Shown here: positions 49,201 to 60,858 of the stretch, in pieces
Layout of the letters: the number at the start of each line of letters is the position of its first letter
Numbering within the stretch: position 1 is the first letter of the stretch
Assembly (NCBI GenBank): GCA_036785705.1
Contig: JAWUZG010000056.1
Location: 18,020,001 to 18,084,000 of the forward strand
Source: Acanthornis magna
Taxonomy: Eukaryota; Chordata; Aves; Passeriformes; Acanthizidae
Reading direction: 5' to 3'
DNA: 64,000 bases
Position numbers and translations under genes: made by a program
The notes under the pieces: generated by a model
Told to the model about the DNA's origin: nothing
What the model saw: the letters and a program-made list of their open reading frames with translations, nothing else
Databases searched by the model: none

Positions 49201-51329
49201 CTCACGGATATTCCTGCGAGATTCCGCGCCGTGGCGAGTCTAATGATTTTCCTCCCCTCCTGTGTCAGCACTCTGCTTTTCCCTGGAAATAAATATTTAT
49301 TTCCTCGCCGTGGCCACCTCGGGCTCCTCTCGGTCCTCTCCAGCGGCGCTGGAAAGCAGCAGAGAGCAGCAGCACACTGCAAGTGGCAGCTGCTGGGAGC
49401 CTCTCGGGGAGGATGCTCCCCCTCACAAATAAAAACAGAATTTATAGAAGTCCTGGGCTGCACCATCCTGGAATTAAAGCATTGAGACATCGTTCCTTTG
49501 CGGATTTTGGATGGTATTTCCTCATGGATAAAGAATAACTCTGGAGATGTGGTTATAAATATTGTGTCATCTGCATTTAGTGGGGAGAACCAGGCTTCTT
49601 CATTATTTTTTAATGTGGCTTTCTGAAATCCTCGAACTGTGGCAGAAACTTTTAAAGAGGAGATTCTTAGGCTACTGAAATACAGGACTTTAAGAATATT
49701 TTAGAGTGCATATTTAAAAAATTGTGTTCTCGCAACACAAATTTTCCCCCAATATTAAGGAATAATAAATAAAAATAGATTTTGGTGACATCTCATAGCA
49801 AAGCTTCTGCAGGATGATAAAATAAGTATTAACTACTTGTTTCAAATGGTGTATTTAGAATGAAAATTTCTGATTAAACTTGGGTTTAAAGAAGTCTCTG
49901 GCAAAACCAAACCCGCATCACTAAACATGTGCTTGATGTGCTGTATGTCTTAAGATATAAAAACCCTTCAAGTTTGATTACACAAATCAGAATGGGGGAT
50001 TAAGGTTATGATTAGCCCTGGAAAATCGACGTAATATTTATGCAAATTTGGCAAATTGAGTTGGTTTTCCCCATAGCCTTGTAAATGAAAAAGACATTTT
50101 AGAAAAATTGCAGGTCTATAGAAATTCTATCATTTTGTGCCCTATTCTTTAAAATTTAATAGAAAATGAATCTGATTGAAATGAAGCTGACTGAAAGGTA
50201 CACAGGGACTGCAGGTAAAAGGTTCATTTGAACAGAAAGACGTCTGTGTGGGCACCACCAGTCCCTTAGATCCTTAGGAGCTGGGGCTCTATTAATTTTT
50301 AGTATAGGAACTAAATTATAAAGTTATTGAACAGAGAGAGAATTTATCTCTGTTAATGGCCATTGAAAGATTTTTTTTTTTTCCTGAAGCTCAAACAAAG
50401 TAGAATTCGAATATGAGGAAGCTTAAAGACGTTTCAGGAATTAAATATACCTCCCATTCCCCCCCACTGTAAATTGATAATATAACTCATATAGTCCAGT
50501 TTGTCAGAGATGATAATGTGAGAGAGTGTGATAAAATGCACAGATCAATAGCCTGCAATTGAGATTAATGCTCTTCTCATAAAAAAAAGAAGTGGATTGT
50601 TTGATGCTGCAGAGCAGAGCGGAGCAGAGAGCTTTCCCTGTGACTCGTGTCAGTGCAAAGCTTCTTTTAAAAGCTGAATTTGGTGTTTCGTGGCTGGGGA
50701 TGGCAGAGCAGTGCAGACACGTTCTTTGCTGCTGAGGCGGACAGGGTTTTTTGAGAAAGATGGATCGGGGCTTGCACCGTGCTGATTTCACTGACAGAAG
50801 GGACAAAGCGATAGCAGAATTGCACCTGGACATCACCAGCGGAGTTCTGCAATGGGCAGAAGAGAGAAGCGTGTGACAGCTGCTGGCACAGTGCTCCGAG
50901 CCCTCACTGCTGCTGCCGGGGCCGGGCTGTCCCCGAGCCCATTCCCGGTGCCCGTTCCGCTCTGCTCGGCACGGACACCGAGGCACCGACGGACCGAGCT
51001 GGGCACGCACAGAACCAGAGGCTGGCAAAGGCCTCCGAGTGCCACCCTGACCCCAAGAGCGCCGTGACCCCTGACCGTGTCCCCAGTGCCCCATGCGGAC
51101 TCCTCGGGAACGCTTCCAGGGCAGTGAGTGCCGCACCTCCCCGGGCAGGTGAGCCCAGGGCAGCCTGGCGCGGTGCCCGTGCTTGTGTCCGTGTGTGATG
51201 GATCCCCCGGGACCCTCTGAGCGGGGACTTTGCACCGCTTTCACCAGGAATCCCGGCCTGCCTCGGCTCCATTCGCCATTTAGCTGCGCTTTTCCTGTCG
51301 AAACACAAGGCGTAATAGGGGGAAACAAT

Positions 51330-51607
51330 CAAAGCGAGAGCGCTGGCGCAGGCGGGGCGGGCACGCAGCTCGGGGCCACCTCCCCCCGAGCCGTGGCACC
51401 GCCTCCCCTTCCTCCTCTTCCTCCTCCTCCTCCTCCTGTTCCTCCTGCCGCCGCCGCCGCACATCCCCTCCTCCCGGGGCTCCGTTTTGGTTCCGGGGCA
51501 GCGGCTCCTTCCTGCGGGAGGGCGGTGCAGGCTGTGCCCGGCCCGGCCCGGCCCGGCCCGGCTCGGCTCGGCGCGGCAGCCGCAGCATGTGAGCCCGCGG
51601 GGCGGGG
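51330..51607 (+). promoter_or_regulatory. MAP2K5: MAP2K5 CpG-island promoter and 5' UTR region
   Basis: CpG-dense sequence with GC boxes (AGGCGGGGCGGGCACG near 51350), a CCTCCT run at 51405-51440, CCGCCGCCGCCG at 51449, and GGCCC repeats turning to GGCTC at 51540-51572. No TATA box was seen. The exact transcription start is unknown. CpG richness extends left to ~50880. Confidence 0.7.
51587..51592 (+). promoter_or_regulatory. MAP2K5: AUG-UGA minimal start-stop element in the MAP2K5 leader
   Basis: ATG is directly followed by TGA, 15 bases before the MAP2K5 start codon and in frame with it. An A at -3 gives a fair initiation context. It requires transcription to start upstream of 51587, which the position of the CpG island makes likely. 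Such elements in other genes hold ribosomes and lower main-frame translation. Confidence 0.6.
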
Positions 51608-51742
51608 ATGCTCTGGCTGCTCTGCGGCCCCTCCGGCGCCATGGACAGCCAGGCGCTCGTCATCCGCATCAAGATCCCCGACGGAGCCGCCGTGGACTGG
51701 ACCGTGCACTCCGCGCCGCAGCTTCTCTTCAGGGATGTGCTG
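51608..51742 (+). CDS. MAP2K5: MAP2K5 (MEK5) exon 1, start of coding region
   Basis: ATG at 51608 (G at -3); the donor is CTG|GTGAGT at 51743. It encodes MLWLLCGPSGAMDSQALVI, then RIKIPDGAAVDWTVHS and PQLLFRDVL, 45 codons, closely matching the N-terminus of vertebrate MEK5. MEK5 is a dual-specificity kinase that receives signals from MEKK2 and MEKK3 through its N-terminal PB1 domain and activates ERK5 (MAPK7). This exon gives the first PB1 strands; the kinase domain is outside the window. A second in-frame Met at 51641 (residue 12) has a stronger context (GCCATGG). Confidence 0.97.
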
Positions 51743-51959
51743 GTGAGTCCGGCCGGGACCCCTCCAGCCCGGGCAGTGCCACTGTCCCCTGCCTCCGTGC
51801 GGAGAGTGCGGCCCGAATCCCTCCCTGCAGGGCGGGGGGTGTGTGTGGCGTGCCCGCGCTGGAAAGTTTTAATGGCAAAGTGGTTTTGGTAGGACTGACT
51901 AAAATCCCCGTCCCGGGCAGCGCCCGTGGTGCCGAGGTTTGGGGAGCGGTGCTGGGAGG

Positions 51960-52736
51960 AGCCGGGATGGGGATCCAGCGGGGATGGGGATGGAGCCGGG
52001 ATGGGGATCCAGCCGGGATGGGCATCCAGCGGGGATGGGGATGGAGCCGGGATGGGGATGGAGCCGGGATGGGGATGGAGCCGGGATGGGGATCCAGCGG
52101 GGATGGGGATCCAGCCGGGATGGGCATCCAGCCGGGGTGGGGATGGAGCCGGGGTGGGGATGGAGCCGGGATGGGGATGGAGCCGGGATGGGGATGGAGC
52201 CGGGATGGGCATCCAGCCGGGATGGGGATGGAGCCGGGATGGGGATGGAGCCGGGATGGGGATCCAGCGGGGATGGGGATCCAGCGGGGATGGGGATCCA
52301 GCCGGAATGGGGATCCAGCGGGGATGGGGTTCCAGCCGGGATGGGGATCCGGCCGGGATGGGCATCCAGCCGGGATGGGGATCCAGCGGGGATGGGGTTC
52401 CAGCCGGGATGGGCATCCGGCCGGGATGGGCATCCAGCCGGGATGGGCATCCAGCCGGGATGGGGATCCAGCGGGGATGGGGATCCAGCGGGGATGGGGT
52501 TCCAGCCGGGATGGGCATCCGGCCGGGATGGGCATCCAGCCGGGATGGGGATCCAGCGGGGATGGGGTTCCAGCCGGGATGGGCATCCGGCCGGGATGGG
52601 CATCCAGCCGGGATGGGGATCCAGCGGGGATGGGCATCCAGCCGGGATGGGGACCCAGCCGGGATGGGCACCCAGCCGGGATGGGGATGGAGCCGGGATG
52701 GCGATCCAGCCGGGATGGGGATCCAGCCGCTCCTGC
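51960..52736. repeat. 17-bp minisatellite, about 45 copies
   Basis: The unit is GGGATGGGGATCCAGCC, with main variants GGGATGGGGATGGAGCC, GGGATGGGCATCCAGCC and GGGATGGGGTTCCAGCC. Because 17 is not a multiple of 3, all three + frames stay open and read the same Gly/Trp/Asp/Pro repeat of 17 residues. It starts ~220 bp after the MAP2K5 exon 1 donor. Confidence 0.96.
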
Positions 52737-52755
52737 AGGTGCAGGCACGAGCAGC

Positions 52756-52783
52756 GTGCCGTGCCGTGCCGTGCCGTGCCGTG
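52756..52783. repeat. (GTGCC)n short tandem repeat
   Basis: About five GTGCC units just right of the 17-bp array. A simple GC-rich microsatellite. Confidence 0.88.
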
Positions 52784-54081
52784 GTTGGGCTGCAAGGAGC
52801 CTTGGAAGGTCCCCAAGGCCGCCCCCATGCCCTGGGCAGGGACAGCTCCGGCTCAGGACATCCCCCCTTGGGGTGCTCCGGGCACGGCTCCAGGGCCATG
52901 GAGAGAGCTGTGCTTGGGCAGTGAGCGTTCCCGGCTCTGCTCCGGGCTGGGGCCACAGCTGCTCTCGGTGGCTTTGCCCGTGCCTGGCCTGGGGCCTTGT
53001 TGTGTCCCCTTTGCCCTCAGCCCCTTCCTGCTGTGGTTCTGTCCACCTGCACACGCGGGTGCTCTGTTTGCTCAGAAATGGGAGTGGCTGTTTGTCCCAC
53101 TTTTTAACTATGTCCTGAGCCCAAAGAAAAGTCGAGTGCTTGTGTGCAGGTTGTGCTTTGTGTGGAGTACCCTCTCCTTTCCTCCACAGCACATCCTTGC
53201 TGGGACTCCCTGTGCCCCTGTTTCTCTAAAGACACTCTTCCCCTACCACCCATCATGTGCGTGTTTAATTTTTACTCTTGTTATTAATATCGGAGAGGGA
53301 TTTTGCAGGTGGCTTTCAAAATGTTGCATTCTGTGGAAAAGATATGTGGGGATTATGGTTTGGTGTGTTGGAAAATGTTCGCTGTTGGGCCTAGAAGGTT
53401 GCAGAGGTAACTGGAGCAGATGACAGAGGCTCCAGGTTTTCTTCTTCCAACATTTAGCATTATCCAAGACTTTCTGTAGGTTCAGGAGTGGGAGCAGGAC
53501 TTTTGACAGAGCTGGGAGGGTTTTGGGAGCAGCAATTTCCCTTTGGTGGTTGCTGTGAGTTTCCTTTGGCTGCACAACGAGCCTGGGCTGACCCACTGTG
53601 CCCTGAAACAAAAGTGGAGCAAATCTGAGTCTGTTTTTTCCACACTCTGCTTTGTATTTTCCAGTGTTTTACCCTAAATGAAGTGAAACAATCTCTGGGG
53701 CTTGGATTACCCTTTGGCCCTCCAGAATTATTGTAAATTTAGGTTGGTTATATTGTTTGAAAGTAAGTAGAGAAATCATGGTCAATGGATGACACAGGAT
53801 CTGGAGTTCCACTTGCAGTGACCTCGATCACGTGGCAGTGGAGCTTCCTGAGAGCTCACGGGTGTGAGAGGAGTGAAGATGAGGAAGGAGGGCTTGTGAC
53901 ACAAACCGTGAGCTTGGGACATCCCAGAGAAACTCATTGTTTCTCACTGCTGAGATGGTGTTAAGGAGGAATCTGTTGGAGAACAGGCAGACAAGTGAAA
54001 GCAGAGGGACTGTGACAAGATCATTCATTGCTGGTTGTGTTAAAAATCACATTTTCTGTCATACTTGAGTTCAGTAACAAT

Positions 54082-54215
54082 AGAATTGGAGAATGGTTTG
54101 GGTGGGAAGGGACCTTAAAGCCCATCCATGGGCAGGGACATCTCCCACTATCCCAGGCTGGCCTTGGACATGTCCAGGGATCCAGGGCAGCCACAGCTGC
54201 TCTGGGAATTCCACC
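54082..54215 (-). mobile_element. CR1 LINE fragment, inverted, with internal deletions
   Basis: It has ATAGAATTGGAGAATGG, GGTTTGGGTGGGAAGGGACC, CATGGGCAGGGACATC and CCAGGGATCCAGGGCAGCC. Several blocks between these landmarks are missing compared with the copies in IQCH. Confidence 0.9.
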
Positions 54216-56049
54216 CCAATGTTCTCATGCTGTCACACCTGTGTTGATAAAGATAATTTTCGGTTATCCTCGTTAGGCTTTGCATTCAGGTGTTGGTGGT
54301 TGTGCTTCAGGAGGTGCTGTTGCAGCACTCAGGTGTGCTTCGTTGGTCAGATAAATACAGAAATTGCAGCAAATGAGGCTCCAGAGGGTCTGTCCCCCCT
54401 GGGGCTGGGGGTGCACTGGGGCTGACCCCTCCCCTGCTGTCCCTCTGCCCTCAGGGTGATTTCTCTCACCTGGAAGGCAATTACAGAGAGTTTGTGTGTT
54501 GGGGGAACAATTAAAGAGACTGTGGAGAGTTCAGGTGTTCCTGTGAGATAAATTAGGGAATAACAAGGATCCACCCAGACCCCACTTATGGCCCTGTCTC
54601 CCTCAAGAGGAGACTCAGGAATGCCCAGGAATTTTCTGGGGCTCTGAACGATCCACGTGAGGCTGTCTGGAGCATGTCACCCTCAATCCCACTCCGTGTG
54701 CCTGTGTCTCAGGAGTTTGTTGGGAACTGCAGAGCCCCATTTGTGAGCCAGTCCCACACCCCAGACCTTCCACCCGTGAGAACTGAGTTACCTGTGCAGA
54801 TCTTCCTCCCAGGTAGGTCCTGTGGGCTGCTTGGTGTTAAGAAAGCCCATAAAATTATCTTTGAGGCCAGTAGGGTTTAAGTTTATATTTTTAAGGTGAT
54901 TTTTGTTAATTTAGCATCCCAGTGAATACAGGTGAGTGTAGCCTTCACAGCATTTCAGGCTGGTGTGCAGGAGTATTCCCAGCCTCCTTTTTCAGAGCAG
55001 CTGAAAGTGGTGTAGAGTCACCCAAAATCCTGTCCTTCCCCTAATATCCCTAACCATGGAATAAGCTATTGGAGCCAGCAGGCTGATGGCTCCTTAAATG
55101 CCACATTTCTTCACTTTCAGCTGCTCTCATTCTGTTTTTGGAGGAGATTTGTGGGTGCTAAACTGGGATTCAATCCTGGCCCGTGCAGGTGTGGGGTCCA
55201 TGGAAGCAGCACTGCTTTGGGGCAGGCATTTCCTCGATTCCTTTCCTAACCTGGGTGCTCAGAGCTGTTCTTCATGATGTCACTTTAAATAAGTTCTCCG
55301 TAGATCAGCTTTGCAGACCTGCAAGTTAGCAGTAAATAGATTTATTTTTAAGGCCCCACTAAATGAATTACAATAAGCTTATTTTTTGTCATCAAGCTGT
55401 CTGGGTTCCTCCTGTCACGGGAGTGTTTGAGCAGTTGGTGTTAATTCTGGAGAACTTCACATTGTCACACTGAGCTAAAACAAGTTTGCAGTGAAACGTG
55501 AGAGCTGTGGGTTCAATATTTACACTGTCATTTGAGCAGAGCTTTCACATTTTCTGCTTTCTCACCCGTGCTCCTCCAGAGAACAGATTTGATGGAGTTC
55601 CCCTTGCAGCTGCCATTCCCTGATTTTTTCTCCTCGTATTTAGAGGCTTTTCAGTTCTGTAGGATAAACCAGGAGCCACCACTTGAGCAACGCCTACAAG
55701 CTGTAGTATTTTATTGTTCCTGATCTCTGTTGTGATAGTAGAAAATCCCCGTGCACGTGTAATCCATTGAAATTTAGAATAATCCTTTAAGCTCGGGTCA
55801 CCCCGAGGTCTGGGGGGTGTTTGAGCATGGAAATGGGCTGGAGCTGCTGCAGAGGCTTTGGGAGCAGCACAGGGATGGGGATTTCCCTCTGCTCCCTGCC
55901 AGCCTGGCTTTGCTCGGATACGCTGATTTAATAGAATTACTGCCAGTTGAGCAGGGCCAGGTTTTGGGGGCTCTTGGTGGGGTTTTCTGCTCAGCTCTTT
56001 ATTCAGTGTAAGACTTGCAGTGTATAATTCACTTATTGGTAATTACTCA

Positions 56050-56620
56050 CAGTGATGCTGGTGATTTTTGTATTTTCTTTTTATACTCTTTTTATATATT
56101 TTAATACCCTTTCCCTTCCCTGTTCCCCTCTATACACACTCCTTGTACCCTGCACAAACACTCCTTGTACTTCAGCCCTACATGTTTACAACCCTTGCAT
56201 TCTGATATTTAGCTTAGTTTGGGGTCCTGCAAAGCGAGGAAGACCAAACATTCATATTCTCTCAGAACTAGAGGCTCCAACCTGTTCTCTCTTGGAACAT
56301 GATTTTGTAAACTAGGCTGCAGTCTCAATTGGGGGGGGTTCATTAGAATAGGGGGCAATTATTCATTTATTAAGTTTCTTATTGGGGGATTTTGAGTAGA
56401 TATGCTAATTTTGTGCTGTCCATAAAATCGGGTATGTGCTGTACGGGGGTCCCGGCTTGTCGTTCACTCCTCGGCATTTTCCACCTTTGATGAGTCTGGG
56501 CACCTAGGATCCTATTAAACCGAGGTAAATTCCCTTTTCCCTCTACTGCTGTGTCTGCTTCATATTTTTTCCAGCCTGTTTAAGGCATCAATAGTACGGA
56601 AGTCTCAATACACACAAAAA
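56050..56620 (+). mobile_element. Possible solo LTR of an endogenous retrovirus
   Basis: LTR-like signals occur in the right order: an AT-rich and pyrimidine-rich left part, a TATA-like CCATAAAATCGGG at ~56420, a GC-rich stretch with CTCCTCGGCATTTT, ATTAAA in CCTATTAAACCGAGG at ~56513, and a T-rich right end. Neither the TG...CA boundaries nor a target-site duplication could be fixed, so the edges are approximate. No retroviral gene is present. It could instead be unique DNA with chance signals. Confidence 0.4.
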
Positions 56621-57555
56621 GTTATTCTGAAGGGGTGCAGGAGAATAAGATTTTTTTTTTTTTTTTAAATCACAATTTCATTGCTTTCAGAGCTTTGGCA
56701 GTCTTGGAGTTTTCCAAGCTGACTTTTGGGGCCATCAGAGCTGCCTCTGTCAGTGCTGTGCTTGCACACTCCTTCAATGCACTTTGTAACAGCCCAGAAT
56801 AGTTTTTAATTCCATTTCATAGAAGCTTCTGTGTGCCCATATATGAACATTTCCAAGTGGCTTAAATCTAACACAATTCAAGTGTGTTTGCTGAGGAATT
56901 TTCCGTGTTTAACTGAATGGATTTGGAAATAATTAGTTAGTACAGTCCTCTGTTTAGGCAAGACTAATTTCTTATCAGAAATAGTGGCTGGCTTTTGACA
57001 GAGGGCTGTTAAACCCTGTGGAATGGAAGAATTTTTATTAACATGGCAATGTTTTGGGGTTTTCTTCCCTTTTTTTGCCTCTGCAAATTTACAATGCCAT
57101 AATTAAGCTGCATTGCACATTTCTTGTGTACAGTTAATAGTTGGAATTACATCTCTTGATTTATTTTAGCATCTAAACCGAAAAGACAGCACGAGAAAGT
57201 TTTATAATTATTATTATTTGCTTCAGTTGGCCCTGTGGAAATCTTTTGCTGCTTTCACATATTATTAATTGTGTCTCTGTAATATGGCACAGAATCTTTA
57301 ATTTCCTGCTTTGAGATGAAAGAGAAAAAGGGAGAGAACAGAAGTGACAGGACATCAGTAAAGCTTTGGGAGGGGGTGTTTAGCACCCTGAGAGGCTCCC
57401 AGTGTCTGTGCTGCAATAAATCCTGGAGTTCATTAATTTCTAATCACTCGGTGACAGTGGCGGTGCTGGGGTGACAGGAGGGAGCAGGAAGGGGCAGAGC
57501 CACGCTGGGCACTTGTGCCGTGCCCTGATGTGCCTTCTCAGGGACTGGCAGCAGA

Positions 57556-60083
57556 GGAATGGCTGAAAAAATGATAAAAGCTGAAAAAAAAGTGATAAAA
57601 GCTCTGCTCTGGTACCAGCAGAAAAGGCTGGGTTGGAGCAGGGATGTGGAAGTGTTGGTGTGTTTTGGCTAAAAAAATAATAAAAACTGAAAACAAATTA
57701 TAAAAGCTGTTCTCTGGTACCAGCAGAAAAGGCTGGGCTGGGGCAGGGATGTGGAACTGGAAATGTTGGTGTGGTTGGCTAGAAAATGATAAAAACTGAA
57801 AAAAATTATAAAAGCTCTTCTCTAGTACCAGCAGAAAAGGCTGGGTTGGAGCAGGGATGTGGAAGTGTTGGTGTGTTTTGGCTAAAAAAATGATAAAAAC
57901 TGAAAAAAAATTATAAAATAGGTACCAGCAAAAAAGGCTGGGCTGGGGCAGGGATGTGGAACTGGAAATGTTGGTGTGTTTGGGCTAAAAAAATGATAAA
58001 AGCTGAAAAAAATGATAAAAGCTTTTCTCTGGGACCAGGAGAAAAGGGTTGGAGCAGAGATGTGGAACTGGAAGTGCTGGTGTGGTTTGGCTAAAAAATT
58101 ATAAAAGCTGAAAAAAATTATGAAAGCTCTTCTGTGGTACCAGCAAAAAAGGCTGGGTGGGAGCAGGGATGTGTAAGTGGAAATACTGGTGTGTTCGGGC
58201 TAAAAAAATGATAAAAACTAAAAAAAATTATAAAAACTTTTCTCTGGGACCAGCAAGAAAGGCTGGGCTGGGGCAGGGATGTGGAAGTGTTGGTGTGTTT
58301 TGGCTAAAAAAAATAATAAAAACTGAAAAAAATTATAAAAGCTGTTCTCTGGTACCAGCAGAAAAGGCTGGGCTGGAGTTTGGATGTGGAGCTGGAAATG
58401 TTGGTGTGGTTTGGGTAAAAAAATGGTAAAAGCTGAAAAAAATTATAAAAGCTTTTCTCTGGGACCAGCAGAAAAGGCTGGGTTGGAGTTTGTGTGTGGA
58501 AGTGTTGGTGTGTTTTGGCTAAAAAAATTATAAAAACTGAAAAAAAAAATTATAAAAACTCTACTCTGGTACCAGCAAGAAAGGCTGGGTTGGAGCAGAT
58601 ATGTGGAACTAGAAATGTTGGTGTGGTTTGGATAAACAAGTGATAAAAAATGGAAAAAAATGATAAAAACTGTGCTCTGGTAGCAGCAGAAAAGGTTGGG
58701 TTGGGGCAGGGATGTGCAACTGGAGGTGTTGGTGTGGTTTGGATAAAGAAATGATAAAAACTGGAAAAAAATTATAAAAACTGGGCCCTGGTACCAGCAG
58801 AAAAGTCTGGGTTGGAGCAGGGATGTGGAACTGGAAATGTTGGTGTGGTTTGGCTGAAAAATGATAAAAACTGAAAAAAATTATAAAAGCTGAAAAAAGA
58901 ATGATAAAAGCTGTGCTCTGGTACCAGCAGAAAAGGCTGAGCTGGAGTTTGGTTGTGGAACTGGACATGATGGTGTGTTTTGGCTAAAAAAATGATAAAA
59001 GCTGATCCAAATGATAAAAGCTCTGCTCTGGCACCAGCAGAAAAGGCTGGATTGGGGCAGGGATGTGGAACTGGTGGTGTTGGTGTGGTTTGGATAAACA
59101 AATGATAAAAAATAGAAAAAAAATTTAAAAACTGGGCCCTGGTACCAGCAGAAAAGGCTGGGTTGGGGCAGGGATGTGGAGCTGGAGGTGTCGGTGTGTT
59201 TTGGATAAATGATGAAAACTGAAATGCTAAAAGCTGTGCTCTGGCACCAGCAGAAGAGGCTGGGCTGGAGTTTGGATGTGGATCTGGAAATGTTGGTGTA
59301 TTTTGGCTAAACAAATGATAAAAACTGAAAGAAATGATATAAGTTGTGCTCTGGTACCAGCAAGAAAGGCTGGGTTGGGGCAGGGATGTGGAACTGGAGG
59401 TGTTGGTTTGGCTAAACAAATGATAAAAACTGAAAGAAATGCTAAAAGCTGTGCCTTGGTACCAACAGAAAAGGCTTGGAGCAGGGATGTGGAGCTGGAA
59501 ATGCTGGTGTGTTTGGGCTAAAAAATTGATAAAAACTGAAAGAAATGCTAAAAGCTGTGCCCTGGCACCAGCAGAAATGGCTGGGTTGGGGCAGGGATGT
59601 GGAACTGGAGGTGTTGGTGTGGTTTGGATAAACAAATGATAAAATCTGCAAGAAATGCTAAAAGCTGTGCTCTGGTACCATCAAGAAAGTCTGGGTTGGG
59701 GCAGGGATGTGGAACTGGAGGTGTCGGTGTGGTTTGGCTAAAAGAATGCTCAAAGCTGTGCTCTGGTACCCACAGAAGAGGGTTGGGGCAGGGATGTGGA
59801 GCTGGAGGTGTCGGTGTGGGTTGGATAAACCAATGGTAAAAGCTCTGCTCTGGTACCAGCAGAAAAGGCTGGGCTGGAGTTTGGATGTGGGGCTGGAAAT
59901 GTTGGTGTGTTTTGGATAAACAAATGGTAAAAGCTCTGCTCTGGCACCAGCAGAAAAGGCTGGTCCGGGATTTGGATGTGGAGCTGGAGGTGTCGGTGTG
60001 TTTTGGATAAACAGATGCTCGAAGCTGTGCCCTGGTACCAGCAGAAGAGGGTTGGGGCAGGGATGTGGAGCTGGAAATGTCAC
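57556..60083. repeat. ~105-bp minisatellite, about 24 copies
   Basis: Each unit has an A-rich half (GATAAAAACTGAAAAAAATT, ATAAAAGCT) and a G-rich half (CTGGTACCAGCAGAAAAGGC, GCAGGGATGTGGAACTGG, TGTTGGTGTGGTTTGGCT). Units are mostly 95-113 bp, and the last four or so (from ~59704) are ~87-91 bp. Both strands have open frames, explained by the unit. Confidence 0.96.
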
Positions 60084-60858
60084 TGTGTTTGGGGTCGCTG
60101 TGGGGCTGGAGGTGTCAGTGTGTTTGGGGTCACTGTGGGGTGTCGGTGTGTTTGGGGTCGCTGTGGGGTGTCAGTGTGTTTGGGGTCACTGTGGGGCTGG
60201 GGGTGTTGGTGTGTTTGGGGTCACTGTGGGGCTGGAGGTGTCGGTGTGTTTGGGGTCGCTGTGGGGCTGGAGGTGTCAGTGTGTTTGGGGTCACTGTGGG
60301 GTGTCAGTGTGTTTGGGGTCACTGTGGGGTGTCAGTGTGTTTGGGGTCACTGTGGGGTGTCGGTGTGTTTGGGGTCACTGTGGGGTGTCGGTGTGTTTGG
60401 GGTCGCTGTGGGGCTGGAGATGTCAGTGTGTTTGGGGTCACTGTGGGGCTGGAGGTGTTGGTGTGTTTGGGGTCACTGTGGGGTGTCAGTGTGTTTGGGG
60501 TCACTGTGGGGTGTCGGTGTGTTTGGGGTCGCTGTGGGGTGTCGGTGTGTTTGGGGTCACTGTAGGGCTGGGGGTGTCGGTGTGTTTGGGGTCGCTGTGG
60601 GGCTGGAGGTGTGGGGCTGGAGGTGTCGGTGTGTTTGGGGTCACTGTGGGGTGTCAGTGTGTTTGGGGTCGCTGTGGGGCTGGAAATGTCAGTGTGTTTG
60701 GGGTTGCTGTGGGGCTGGAGGTGTGGGGCTGGAGGTGTCGGTGTGTTTGGGGTCGCTATGGGGTGTCGGTGTGTTTGGGGTCGCTGTGGGGCTGGAGGTG
60801 TCGGTGTGTTTGGGGTCGCTATGGGGTGTCGGTGTGTTTGGGGTCACTGTGGGGCTGC
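60084..60858. repeat. 28/35-bp minisatellite continuing the 105-bp array
   Basis: The 28-bp form is TGTCAGTGTGTTTGGGG plus TCACTGTGGGG. The 35-bp form adds CTGGAGG. The 35-bp form matches the G-rich end of the neighbouring array (GTGGAGCTGGAGGTGTCGG). Open frames at 59976-61199 and nearby are products of the array. Confidence 0.95.

Larger units (their letters stand above)
43130..51330. other. C15orf61 3' UTR and C15orf61-MAP2K5 intergenic region
   Basis: 8.2 kb with no coding gene that I can support. It contains a three-copy tandem repeat (45163-45850), two possible conserved noncoding stretches (44490-44720 and 46070-46290) and a GC-rich approach to the MAP2K5 island from ~50880. The 46400-48650 and 49500-50500 parts are AT-rich and featureless to me. 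Confidence 0.7.

Noticed and set aside
50504..51328. 274-residue - strand open frame beside the MAP2K5 CpG island
   Set aside because: GC-rich DNA lengthens open frames by chance. The composition is irregular and I recognise no domain. A divergent noncoding transcript from the island remains possible but is not shown.
51280..53423. Several 300-560-residue open frames on both strands
   Set aside because: The 17-bp unit is not a multiple of three and lacks stops, so all frames stay open. The repeats are intronic and differ between copies as noncoding minisatellites do.
58609..60083. - strand frames rich in Phe, His, Pro and Thr (up to 287 residues)
   Set aside because: They are the complement of the ~105-bp array, and unit length changes break the frame repeatedly.
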